DNA of 64,000 bases, taken from positions 1 to 64,000 of the forward strand of contig PHAL01000009.1 of the NCBI GenBank assembly GCA_002840355.1. The letters are read 5' to 3'. This DNA comes from Elusimicrobia bacterium HGW-Elusimicrobia-3. Its GTDB lineage: Bacteria; Elusimicrobiota; Elusimicrobia; Elusimicrobiales; UBA9959. Numbering within the stretch: the first letter of the stretch is position 1; the number at the start of each line of letters is the position of its first letter. Position numbers and translations under genes: made by a program. Below are positions 21,501-31,000 of the stretch, in pieces. The notes under the pieces were generated by a model that saw nothing but the letters and a program-made list of their open reading frames with translations, made no database searches and had not been told where the DNA came from.

Positions 21501-24500
21501 GCCAGCTCGGTTCCAAGACCGTTGGTATCTCCACCCGAACGCCGCAGGCCGCGCTGGACATAGTCTCTACCGGGAAGACGGTCAACGATTACGCCCAGAT
21601 CTGGCGCGACAGCGACGGGGTGACCCGTGCCAGCGTTACTGCCACCGGCGTCTTCTACGGCGACGGGTCGGGCCTGGCCAATGTTACGGCCTCCGGCGCT
21701 GTTCAGAAGATAGGCGACGTCATGACCGGCCCGTTGACCATAAATTCTCCGACACTCGCGCAGGCCAACGACTTTGTCACCACCGGCATAGTCATCTCCA
21801 CCGGCGGCGCCATACAGACCACGGGGCTTGGCCACGGGACCGCCGCCGGGAACGCCCGCGGCATGGGCGCCGTGGACCTGCAGACCTACAGAGCCGTTAA
21901 CACCGAGGTCGCCGGCGGTTATATGGCCACGCTCTCGGGCGGCTATAGCAACACGGCCAGCGGCTATATTGCCACGGTCTCCGGCGGCCAGGGCAACACG
22001 GCCAGCGGCGCTTGGTATCCCACGGTTTCCGGCGGCTATTACAACACGGCCAGCGGCAATTATGCCGCGGTCTCCGGCGGCCAGAGCAACACGGCCAGCT
22101 ACAGCTTTGCCACGGTCTCCGGCGGCTATTACAACACGGCCAGCAACACTCGTGCCACGGTCTCCGGCGGCGAGAGCAACACGGCCAACGGCTCTCGTGC
22201 CACGGTCTCCGGCGGCGTGGGGAACACGGCCAGCGGCAGTTTTGCCACGGTCTCCGGCGGCTCTACCAACACGGCTTTGGGACAGTTTTCCTGGGCGGGC
22301 GGCAATAGGTCCTCTTCCACCGCCGACGGCGCTTTCACCTGGAGCGATTCAAAAGGCTACGAGATACGCAACATAACGGTTGACCGCACCCTGTTCAAGA
22401 ATGAGGGCGGCTTTATGGTAGCCGGCAGCACCGTGGCGGGCAGCGCCATCCTGCCGGGTAACCAGGGCATGCTGGACATCATCTCCACGGGCACCACGGT
22501 CAACCAGTACGCCCAGGTCTGGCGCGACTCGGACGGCGTGGCTAAAGCCAGCGTCACCGCCACCGGTGTCTATTACGGCGACGGGTCGGGCCTGACGGGC
22601 GTTACCTCCGCCGGCGCCGTGCAGAAGGCCGGCGACACGATGCAGGGCACGCTGGATATGGACGGCAATTTCCTGGCCGGCGTCTCGACTATCACCATGC
22701 TGAGCGGCAGCATCGCCATAGTGCCGCCCGGTACTGCCGGCAGCAACGCAGGCTACGGGATATCCATCGGCTCATTCTCCTTCAATAATCATACCTCCGG
22801 CGTGGGCTTGGGGCATACTGCCGCCACCAACAATAACTATGGCGTAGGCGTGGGATACGGTGCCTCCAGCAACTACTCCTCCGGCGTGGGCGTGGGGAAT
22901 GCTGCCAGCAATAACCATAACTCCGGCGTGGGCGTGGGCAATAGCGCCTTTGAGAACCGCGACTATGGCGTGGGCGTGGGATATAGCGCTAACTACAACT
23001 TTAACTACGGCGTGGGTTTGGGGGCTAACGCGAATAACAATGACGGTTATGCCGTGGGCGTAGGCGCCTATTCGGCGAATAACAAAGGTTACGGCGCGGC
23101 GCTGGGCGCGTATTCTTACGCGTCGTCCTCGGCCACGGCGCTGGGCGCGCAGGCCAAGGCCAACGCCGAGCTCAGCATGGCGCTGGGCTACGGAACGATT
23201 AATGACTCCACCGGCACGGCCAGCTTCGGTAATTACGCCGTGCATACCTCCACGGCCGTGAACGCGGCCTATTACCAGATAAACGGCAGCACCGTGCTGG
23301 CCAAATTGCAGGGTTTAGGAAGTCTGGGGGTAGGCATTTCTGCCGGAGCAAAAAATGCGGGGGCTTACAATACTTTCCTGGGAATTAATTCGGGGAGCAA
23401 TAATACAACCGGGGGGAATAATACTTTCCTGGGTTCTTATTCGGGTCTCAACAATGCGGGCGGTCTGGATAATACTTTCGTGGGTTCACAGGCCGGACAG
23501 TTCAATACCAGCGGACGCGAAAATTCATTTCTGGGGGTCAATGCGGGGGACAGGAACACCACCGGGAAGAGTAATTCTTATTTCGGCTATAAAGCTGGGG
23601 ATTATAACGCGGTAGGAGCTGGTAATACCGTAATGGGCAGTGAAGCGGCATACGGGGTTTTCAACAACTCTTTCTCCAGCTCAACAATAATCGGGTATCG
23701 GGCGGGATACGGGATAACTACCGGCAGTGATAATATCTTCTTCGGGTGGCAGGCCGGCTACGATGTGACCACCGGCACTGGGAATATCGTCATAGGCTAC
23801 GATGAGGATACGTCCGCCCCTGGGGCCAACAATGAGCTCAATATCGGCGGGCTGCTGTACGGCGACCTGGAGGGCAGGGAGATCTACGTGGGCCGCGGCG
23901 CGGCCGTCAGCACGATCACGCCTTACGGCTTCTTCGGCAGCGGCGCGGGCCTTACCGGCGTGACCGCCTCGGATCCGACCAAGCTGCCGCTGGCGGGAGG
24001 GAATATGAGCGGCCAGCTGACCACGGCTTCCACTATTACCGTGCAGGGCAACGCTTTCTCCGTGGGCGCTTCCACCTTCGTGGTCAACGCCGGCCGCGTG
24101 GGCATCAACTGGATCAGTCCCGAAGCCGCGCTGCAGGTAAGCGGGGGGGCGAAGTTCCTCTCAAGCGCCGGTACCTCCTACATACTTACCGCCGGCTCGT
24201 CCGCGCGCCCGGACATGTTCTTCGTCTCCAGCGGCGGCATAGTCGGGGCGGGCGACTTTACCGATGTCGCCGTGGACACCTTCGCGGTGGTCAGCCTGGC
24301 GCCGGTGCTTAAGGGCGGCGCGGACAGCGCTGTCGGCCTGCATGTTTATGCGCGCACGGACAAAGCCGATACTATCGCGGCCACCGGTCCGGACCAGGCG
24401 CTGGCCGGCGGCAATTTCGAGGCCGCGGCGGGCGGTGACGACTCCGTAACCCTGCTGGCCGGCCTGCGGGCGCAGGTGCGCCGCGAGGCCGCGGGAGCGG

Positions 24501-27500
24501 GCGGCGGAACAGTCTCCAAGGCCTATGGCCTCATCGTGGACGATATTTACACCGATTCGGGCGCCGGCGTCATAACCGACACCTACGGCATCTACATAGG
24601 CAATCAGACTTCCGCTTTCGGCGGTATGCAGACTAACTTGCCTTATGCCATTTACTCGCAGGACCCCGGCGCCAGGACCTATCTTGCCGGCAGCCTGGGC
24701 CTTGGCGGCGTGGACCCTGTCGCGCGCCTGGACCTTATGGCCGCGGCCTCCGACCCCGACACGTTCGGGCAGATCTGGCGCAATTCAGCCGGTGACATAG
24801 TCTCCTCCATGAGCGCCACCGGCGTGATGATGGCCAGCAGGTTCGTGGGCGACGGTTCCGGCCTGGCCAACCTTTCCGGCGTGCAGAAGACCGGCGACAC
24901 GATGACCGGCGCGCTCACGATCTCCGGCTCGTCGCTCACTATACGCCCCGCCGCAGGCGCCGCGTATTCGCTGTACATCAGTTCGGCTGACGGCGTCGCG
25001 CAGGCGCTGACGGTCAGGCCCGGCGGCGAGCTGTATACCGCCGGCAGGGTAGGCATAGGTTCGGCCGCTCCGACTGAGGCGCTGGATATTTCTGGCAGGG
25101 TGCTGATCTCCACCAGGGCCGGCGGCAACCCCTCTACCGACGGCCTCTTTTCTGAGGGCAGCAGCGGCATGATGTTCCAGAGCGGCGGCGGAACCTATAT
25201 GAATGTGGCCTACGGTGGAAATTATGTCAGTATCGGCCCCAGCGCCAATGTTCAGGCCACTACCAATTCCCCGCGCCTGCAGGTGACAGGCAGTATGAGC
25301 GTGGGTTCGACCTACAACTCCTCCAAACCCCCGGCCAACAGCCTGGTGGTGCAGGGCCGCCTGGGCGCAGGCACCTCCGCGCCCGACGCGGCGCTGAGCG
25401 TGGTGCAGTCCGACGTGGCCGGTTCCTCCTACACCGTGCACATAGGCACTTCGGCTTCCGCCTACCACCTGGTGGTTACCACCGGCGGCTGGGTGGGCCT
25501 CAACACGATGAATCCGCATGCTCCGCTGCACCTTACCGCGGCCACGAAGGACGAGGGTATAGTAGTGGAGCACAACAGCTCCACCTCCGAGGGGTCCTTC
25601 CTGGCGCTGCTCAAGGCGCGCGGCACGGCGAGCTCACAGAACCTGGTCCAGGACGGCGACAACCTGGGCGTGCTGGCTTTCGGCGGCTATAATGCCGCTC
25701 CCAACGACCCGTTCCCGACGGCGGCGGCGATAGTGGGCCGCGTGGACGGCATCCCCAGTGTGTCCCCCGCGCTCGATATGCCCGGCCGGCTGGAGTTCAT
25801 GACCGCCGCGGACGGTACCACCGATATGATCACCCGCATGGTCATCCGTAACGACGGCGGAGTCGGTATTTCCACCGGCACCCCCCAGGCCATGTTGGAC
25901 ATACGCTCAACTTCTACTTTGGCGCAGATCTGGCGCGACGGTGGCGGCGTGGCGCGCGCCACGATGACCGCGGACGGTACGCTTTATGCGAATATCGACG
26001 GACTCGCCGACAAAGTCTCCAAGGCGGGGGACTTCATGTTCGGCCCGCTGTCCATTGCCGTGGCCAATATCGATACCGAACCTTTCGGCCTGATTACTAC
26101 CGGCCTTAATATCTCCACTTCCGGCGCGCTGCAGACGCAGGGCTTCGGCGATGGTACGGCCACGCCGGGCAGCCGCGGCATGGGCGCGGTGGACCTGCAG
26201 ACGAACCGCAGCAACTCCGCGCAGGTAGCATCCGGGGATTATTCCGTCATCGCGGGCGGCTGGGATAATACGGCCAACGGCACGCATTCGGCCGTGGTCG
26301 GAGGCTGGTGGAACGTGGCGAACAGCGCCGAGTCCTTCATCGGCGGCGGCGGCTATAACACGGCCGACGGCGCTTACGGCGTTATTGCCGGCGGCTACGA
26401 GAACAAGATGGACTCCGGCGCCGACATGGCCTTTATCGGCGGCGGAAAAATGAACAGGGTAACGCCTTTCGGCCTGTACTCCGCCGTGGTGGGCGGCAGC
26501 AGCAATACCGTGGCCGGAGAGGGCAGCTTCATCGGCGGCGGTGCGCCGAACAGTATCGGCAATCCCGGCAACAAGGTGTATTCCAATTTCGCGTCCATAG
26601 TGGGCGGGAGTTCGAATACTATCGACTCGGCCGCGTACTGGGGCTTTATCGGGGGCGGCAGCAACAACCAGGTCTCCGACGAGAGTTCGGTGATCGGCGG
26701 CGGCGACAGCAACCTGGCTTCAGGTTATGATTCCTCGGTGCTGGGCGGTCTGGTAAATAAGGCCACAGGGGACGGTACCGCTATCGGCGGCGGCGCCCTC
26801 AATATGGCCAGCGGCAATTACTCCACCGTGCCTGGCGGTTACCAGAATACGGCCAAGGGCGCCTATTCTTTCGCGGCCGGATTCAAGTCCAGTTCCACCG
26901 CGGCGGGCACGTTCACCTGGGCCGACAGCCAGGGCGTGGAGATGCTGAACGGCGTGCAGGACCAGGTGCGCTTCAAGGCCCGCGGCGGCTTCCTGGTGAG
27001 CGGCTCTACCAATACGGCCGACCCCGGCTTCTTCGTAAGCGGGGACGGCTCGGTCACGATGGGGAACGGCCTTTTCATAAGCCGCAGCGGAGCTGTTCAG
27101 ACTACGGGCCCCGGGACCGGCACCTTCCCTCCCGACGCCCGGGACGCGACCGCCGTGGATCTTCAGAACAAGAGGGAAAGCACTATCCAGGTCGCTTCTG
27201 GTTATCTCGCTGTCATCTCCGGAGGTGGAAGCAACAGGGCCAGCGGGAATCGCTCCTCTGTAGCCGGGGGATATAATAACCTGGCAACCAGCGAGTCGGC
27301 TGTTATATCAGGGGGATACGTAAACAGGGCCGGCGGCATGTATTCGGTCGTGCCAGGCGGCGCGTATAATGAGGCTACCTCCGACTATTCTTTCGCGGCC
27401 GGCCGCAGCGCCCAGTCAGCGGGTATTGGCGCTTTCACCTGGGCTGACAGCCGGGGCGTGCCCCTGTTCAACAATGTCCAGGACAGGGTCTGGTTCAAGG

Positions 27501-28018
27501 CTAGCGGCGGGTTCCTGGTCAGCGGCTCCACCAACACGGCTGACCCGGGCTTGTTTGTGTCGGGGGCCGGACGGGTCGCTGTCGGAGCCACTTCTCTTCC
27601 GGTCAACCCCGCCAGGCTGCAAGTGAACGGCGACCTAGGGCTTGGTAACGGGAACCTGACCGGGAACGCACCGGTGGTTATATGGCTGCAGGCTAACAAC
27701 TTGTTGTTGGCTGGTGACGCGGTAGTCGCAGCCGGCAATAACCAGGCTGACAAGTTTGCTGCGGCCTCCAATACCGCGGTTATCGGAGTAGCGGTGGAGA
27801 CTATTAACGGTCTCGATATCGGGCGGATAGCTGTTTCCGGAGTCGCGGCGGTAAATTGTGTTGCCGGGACCGCGGGGCAGCATGCCGTTACCAATGGCGT
27901 CACCGCCGGAGCTGTAGACGGGACGCCAACCCCTGCGTCCGGGGCCAGCCTCGGGGTCTTCCTGGAGAATTGCGGCAACTCCTTTGCCGGCAAAGCTTTT
28001 GTACTGCTTGGGCGGTAA
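18560..28018 (+). CDS. Giant (~3150 aa) repetitive secreted surface/tail-fibre-like protein
   Basis: Signal peptide MKKLILAIAIFLGASPLWA at 18560; MTYQGRLKES N-domain; many GDGSGLxGV, AQIWRDxDGV, VSGGxxNTA, GVGVGxxA and NTFLGxxAG repeats. Confidence 0.85.
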   Translation: MKKLILAIAIFLGASPLWAELMTYQGRLKESDIPVSANRVLLFEFCDAETAGTCYTTPSGYQSFAVQNGLFKSTFAVPTSDLSQGQWFLQVSVGPDIPGVQILTPRERLTAVPYSVFASSAAYAAGALLKAGDTMTGQLTVSGSTFTVIGPDGDANGGLMWVSTSVVTPALFVSTTGRVGLGTSAPGRSLHIVNNSGQVALLVEGRDATATSIYVESKSGGKPAHGYVRGGTLKAMTSVDSSNRFQIEVPTEPRLTITPAGLTGIGTETPDYQLHVSSAAGEAGTIMAVSTGTSNLFWVAGDGAHATRFYGDGSGLSGVTGATDGTKVLKAGDTMTGPLQILSDDLLNDTSDFITTGIVISTGGAIRTTGVGHGMVAGNARGLGAVDLQTVRTTSDQVAVGDYSTVSGGIYNKANEYGTSVGGGYQNLANTYYATVGGGFANTAQGHTSVVSGGGNNAANGQMSSVSGGSNNTASGDYSLVAGGESNLAFGTHAAAGGGKLNRANGLYSTVPGGYNNTAEGNYSFAAGAMSSSTAQGAFTWQDSGGSTINLINGVTDRTVFKSRGGFLVTGSTNTSMSGTLDRGVIMTGNGLLGVAINAPQAALDVVSTGTASTVYSQIWRDGDGVVRASVTATGVFYGDGSGLTGVTGATGTDPNALPLAGGIMQGAIDMDGNYLAGVSTITMLNGSIAIVPAGTGGTNVGYGISIGSNAYSNSDSGIGIGYGAYLNSYYSVGLGAFASENGSNAVGIGAFASRNYNNGVGVGGSAAENFQYGTGLGFNAANNDNYGLGVGAYAQNNDNYAVGVGAYSQYNAGYGAALGAYSYASSSATALGAQAKANAELSMALGYGTVNDSTGTASFGSYGVSAPYYQVTGSTVLALGGGLASNTLKVGPMAGAVSEGQFNVFVGSAAGKANSSGIHNVLVGHGAGSANITGTGNTFIGSAAGSANVTGLQNIVIGYNQQTSASNSASELNIGGLLFGQLGSKTVGISTRTPQAALDIVSTGKTVNDYAQIWRDSDGVTRASVTATGVFYGDGSGLANVTASGAVQKIGDVMTGPLTINSPTLAQANDFVTTGIVISTGGAIQTTGLGHGTAAGNARGMGAVDLQTYRAVNTEVAGGYMATLSGGYSNTASGYIATVSGGQGNTASGAWYPTVSGGYYNTASGNYAAVSGGQSNTASYSFATVSGGYYNTASNTRATVSGGESNTANGSRATVSGGVGNTASGSFATVSGGSTNTALGQFSWAGGNRSSSTADGAFTWSDSKGYEIRNITVDRTLFKNEGGFMVAGSTVAGSAILPGNQGMLDIISTGTTVNQYAQVWRDSDGVAKASVTATGVYYGDGSGLTGVTSAGAVQKAGDTMQGTLDMDGNFLAGVSTITMLSGSIAIVPPGTAGSNAGYGISIGSFSFNNHTSGVGLGHTAATNNNYGVGVGYGASSNYSSGVGVGNAASNNHNSGVGVGNSAFENRDYGVGVGYSANYNFNYGVGLGANANNNDGYAVGVGAYSANNKGYGAALGAYSYASSSATALGAQAKANAELSMALGYGTINDSTGTASFGNYAVHTSTAVNAAYYQINGSTVLAKLQGLGSLGVGISAGAKNAGAYNTFLGINSGSNNTTGGNNTFLGSYSGLNNAGGLDNTFVGSQAGQFNTSGRENSFLGVNAGDRNTTGKSNSYFGYKAGDYNAVGAGNTVMGSEAAYGVFNNSFSSSTIIGYRAGYGITTGSDNIFFGWQAGYDVTTGTGNIVIGYDEDTSAPGANNELNIGGLLYGDLEGREIYVGRGAAVSTITPYGFFGSGAGLTGVTASDPTKLPLAGGNMSGQLTTASTITVQGNAFSVGASTFVVNAGRVGINWISPEAALQVSGGAKFLSSAGTSYILTAGSSARPDMFFVSSGGIVGAGDFTDVAVDTFAVVSLAPVLKGGADSAVGLHVYARTDKADTIAATGPDQALAGGNFEAAAGGDDSVTLLAGLRAQVRREAAGAGGGTVSKAYGLIVDDIYTDSGAGVITDTYGIYIGNQTSAFGGMQTNLPYAIYSQDPGARTYLAGSLGLGGVDPVARLDLMAAASDPDTFGQIWRNSAGDIVSSMSATGVMMASRFVGDGSGLANLSGVQKTGDTMTGALTISGSSLTIRPAAGAAYSLYISSADGVAQALTVRPGGELYTAGRVGIGSAAPTEALDISGRVLISTRAGGNPSTDGLFSEGSSGMMFQSGGGTYMNVAYGGNYVSIGPSANVQATTNSPRLQVTGSMSVGSTYNSSKPPANSLVVQGRLGAGTSAPDAALSVVQSDVAGSSYTVHIGTSASAYHLVVTTGGWVGLNTMNPHAPLHLTAATKDEGIVVEHNSSTSEGSFLALLKARGTASSQNLVQDGDNLGVLAFGGYNAAPNDPFPTAAAIVGRVDGIPSVSPALDMPGRLEFMTAADGTTDMITRMVIRNDGGVGISTGTPQAMLDIRSTSTLAQIWRDGGGVARATMTADGTLYANIDGLADKVSKAGDFMFGPLSIAVANIDTEPFGLITTGLNISTSGALQTQGFGDGTATPGSRGMGAVDLQTNRSNSAQVASGDYSVIAGGWDNTANGTHSAVVGGWWNVANSAESFIGGGGYNTADGAYGVIAGGYENKMDSGADMAFIGGGKMNRVTPFGLYSAVVGGSSNTVAGEGSFIGGGAPNSIGNPGNKVYSNFASIVGGSSNTIDSAAYWGFIGGGSNNQVSDESSVIGGGDSNLASGYDSSVLGGLVNKATGDGTAIGGGALNMASGNYSTVPGGYQNTAKGAYSFAAGFKSSSTAAGTFTWADSQGVEMLNGVQDQVRFKARGGFLVSGSTNTADPGFFVSGDGSVTMGNGLFISRSGAVQTTGPGTGTFPPDARDATAVDLQNKRESTIQVASGYLAVISGGGSNRASGNRSSVAGGYNNLATSESAVISGGYVNRAGGMYSVVPGGAYNEATSDYSFAAGRSAQSAGIGAFTWADSRGVPLFNNVQDRVWFKASGGFLVSGSTNTADPGLFVSGAGRVAVGATSLPVNPARLQVNGDLGLGNGNLTGNAPVVIWLQANNLLLAGDAVVAAGNNQADKFAAASNTAVIGVAVETINGLDIGRIAVSGVAAVNCVAGTAGQHAVTNGVTAGAVDGTPTPASGASLGVFLENCGNSFAGKAFVLLGR
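19762..20175 (+). repeat. Degenerate VSGG-x-x-N-T-A coding repeat array 1
   Basis: STVSGGIYNKANEYGTSVGGGYQNLANTYYATVGGGFANTAQG... Confidence 0.75.
20652..21060 (+). repeat. GVGVG-type coding repeat array 1 (~42-bp period)
   Basis: GIGIGYGAYLNSYYSVGLGAFASENGSNAVGIGAFASRNYNNGVGVGG... Confidence 0.75.
21259..21440 (+). repeat. Short N-x-F-x-G-x-x-A-G coding repeat array
   Basis: FNVFVGSAAGKANSSGIHNVLVGHGAGSANITGTGNTFIGSAAGSANVTG. Confidence 0.7.
21911..22300 (+). repeat. VSGG array 2, well-conserved ~45-bp tandem coding repeats
   Basis: acggtctccggcggctattacaacacggccagc... units repeat at 45 bp (TVSGGYYNTASNTRA, TVSGGESNTANGSRA, TVSGGVGNTASGSFA). Confidence 0.9.
22755..23100 (+). repeat. GVGVG array 2, ~42-bp tandem coding repeats
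   Basis: tccggcgtgggcgtggggaatgctgccagcaataaccataac-type 42-bp units. Confidence 0.85.
23346..23660 (+). repeat. NTFLG array, ~51-bp coding repeats
   Basis: GLDNTFVGSQAGQFNTS / GRENSFLGVNAGDRNTT / GKSNSYFGYKAGDYNAV, 17 aa each. Confidence 0.85.
26230..26900 (+). repeat. VSGG/IGGG coding repeat array 3
   Basis: SVIAGGWDNTANGTHSAVVGGWWNVANSAESFIGGGGYNTADG... Confidence 0.75.
27200..27440 (+). repeat. VSGG coding repeat array 4
   Basis: AVISGGGSNRASGNRSSVAGGYNNLATSESAVISGGYVNRAGG. Confidence 0.75.
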
Positions 28019-28066
28019 AGGCGGGTAAGTCCCGCGTCCCTTTAGTGGTGTAAGCGGTGTTAACTA

Positions 28067-31000
28067 ATGACGTTAAACTTGATAGCGGCCATGCTGTTGC
28101 TCCTGGCGCAAGCAGCCGCCGCGCAGACTAAAAGCGCCGGGATCATTACCGTGCTCGGTGACGCGGCGGACTACTCGTCCGCCAGCGCGGGGCAGTCGCA
28201 TGCCGACGGCAAGGTGGTGCAGGGGGGGCTGGCCGGCGCGGCCCACGGCTCGCAGGAGTTCCATAATATCAGCAGCGACATCGTGCTTGAATCGGGCTTC
28301 TACTCGAAGCTTGTTTCCTCGGCCGCCGCCCTGGACTATGCGGCGCAAGGTGTAAGCAGTTATACGCTGGCTTGGACGGAGCAGGGCTGGCCTTATCCCG
28401 CCAATCCCGCCGGTACCACCTACGACCTCTTCGTCTCCACCTGGGCCGAGGCCGATCCGTACATGGTCACCTATTCTACCGACGAGCACGGCTACCCGGT
28501 GGAAAGCCTGGCCCCTAATACCAGCTACTACAATTTCCTGCTGGCCAACTACATGGAGGGTGACTACTCCTCTTACGCCTCCTCAACCGCGGTTACGCTG
28601 GCGGCGGTTCCTTCCACCGGGGTTTTCACCCTGACGGACGCCGGCCACAGCACGCTGGGGCTGGCTTTCGCTTACTCCGGCAACCCGCCGCCGCAGCTCG
28701 GCGGCTGGGAAACCGCCGCGCCGCCGGACACTTTGCCCGCCCCGCGTTCGGGAGCCGCCGCGGTGGTTTACGGTTCCCACGTTTACTTGAGCGGCGGCTT
28801 CGACGGCGTTTACTATTCCAGCGCCGTTTTCAGGGCCGAGATCGCCGCCGACGGTTCTCTCGGCGCATGGCTCACGGCGGGGTACATGCCTGAAGGGCTG
28901 TACGGCCACCAGGCGGTGGCCGCGCGCGGCCGCCTGTACATCCTGGGCGGTTCCGTTTCAGGCGAGGCGCGCAACGAGGTCTGGTCCGCCGACCTCTCCT
29001 CGGCCGGGGCGATCGGCGCCTGGCAGACCGAGATCGCTTTCAACGACGCGGTCTATTTTCACGCGGCCGCGCTGGCCGGCAGCCGCATCTATGTCGCCGG
29101 CGGCTACAAATCCGGCACAGGCGTGCTGGGTACATTAAATTATGCCGATATCGGACCCGACGGCACCTTGTCCGCCTGGCAGGGTGCGGGAGGGGGCATG
29201 CCCTCGCCCCGCTACGGCCACTCGCTGACCGCCCTGGAGGGGCGCCTGCTGCTGGCCGGCGGCCGGGACGGGGCCGAGGCCAGGGCCGAGACCTGGATCT
29301 ACGACCCTGCCGGCGACAGCTGGACCCCTTACACCCCGCTGCCTTCGCCCCGCTATGGCCACGCGGCGGCGGCCGCGGATAACCGGCTCTATCTGCTCGG
29401 CGGCAACAACGGTTACGGCCCGCAGCGGCACGTGTTCCACAGCAATGTGCCGGCCTCCGGCACCGCGCCCTGGGAAGCCGGCCAGCCCGTTCCGGCCGAG
29501 CGCCAGTTCGCCGCCCCGGCCCTCACCGGCCCGCGGCTCTACCTCTTCGGAGGTTCGCCCGGTTCGGCGGCGGCGGATTCCGTCTATTCGGCGAGGGTGC
29601 TGGGCGCCGAGTACGAGGCGCAGGTGGCCCTGAACGCCGGCTTCACCGGCGCCAAGACTTCAGGCTGGTCCGCCGGCCCGTCGTTCGCCTTCACCGGGCT
29701 GCAGCCGGCCACGCAGTATTACTACCGCGCCCGGGCCCGCAACTGGGCCGGCGTGGCAACCGACTACTCCCAGAGCGGGTCCACCTTCACCTATGCCGCC
29801 GTGCCAGGTACCGCCGCCTGGACCAATGTCTGGGTGGATTCGGCAACCGTGAATTGGACGGCCAACGGCAACCCGGCCGGTTCCGATTATAGCCTGGTCT
29901 ACTCCTCTTACCCGGATTACTCCTACCCGCACAGCCTCAGTGTGGCCGGCGCGCTTTCGGTCGACCTCAGCGGCCTGGAGCAGAGCACCACCTATTACGC
30001 CCGGGTCCGCCTGCAGGACGGGGATTTCCTGTCGCGCTACGCCGACCTGCCGCCGGCGCGCACCAGCTTCGACCCGGCCCTCGACATCAGCAGTCCCACC
30101 ATAGATGATCAGCAGGGCGACATCCCCGGCTGGCGGTCCACCAACACCTTCCTCTGCGACGTGAACTTCGCCGATGTCGGCGCGGCCGGCCTGGACCGCA
30201 TAGAGCTGCGCGTCTCCACCCGGGCGGCGGACCCGAATAGTTTCGTCGGCGCCTGGACCGCGGCCATCACGGCCATCAACCAGGATTCCTACGCGGCCGA
30301 CTGGCCGCTGACGCAGCCGGTCTGGGAGACCATGCTGGACGGCGCTTCCAACTACGTTTCCGTCCGCGCCTATGACCGCTCCGGCAATTACAGCGAGCAG
30401 CTGGAGCTGTTCATGGTGCGCAAGGACACCACGCCTCCGGAGATAATCTCGGCGTACCTGGCCCCGCTGGCCTGGCAGATAGATTATCCCGGCGACGTCA
30501 CGGGCCTGGATTTCGGCGACCCGCTGTCGGGCCTGGCCCGGGTGCAGTATAGCGTAAGCGCCTCCAAGAACTTCGCGGACGGCGCTGTGATCCCGTGGAC
30601 GGACATCCCGGGGCTGACCCCCGGCGCCACCTGGTACCGGCCCACGCTGACCTACAGTTTCAACGCGCTGGCCAACGCCACCTCCAATTACTTCAGCTTC
30701 AGGGCTGTCGACGTGGCCGGCTCCACCCGCACGCTCGCCGACGCCTTCGGCATAGCCAAGAACGTCAGCGGCCCCATAGTGGGCATCTCCACGCCCACCG
30801 CCCTGTTCCTGTCCACGTTCACGCTGGTCTCCGGCGACACCGCCGAGACCAACGCCCACCAGGTGGAGGGGACCGAGGTGTCCATCCGCGACCTGACCAG
30901 CCTGCTCTACTATAACGCCGGAGCTTTCCTCTCCGGCTCGCAGGCCTGGCAGGACGCGCAGGATTTCCCCAGCAGCTATACCATCATCTTCCAGAACCTG

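Noticed and set aside
21911-22300. CRISPR-like regularly spaced repeats
   Set aside because: Repeats are in frame, encode VSGG-x-x-NTA units, have no constant spacers and no cas genes nearby.
18560-28018. Prophage tail-fibre gene
   Set aside because: Sequence style is tail-fibre-like but there are no capsid, terminase, tail or integrase genes around; it has a signal peptide and lies in a surface-protein locus.
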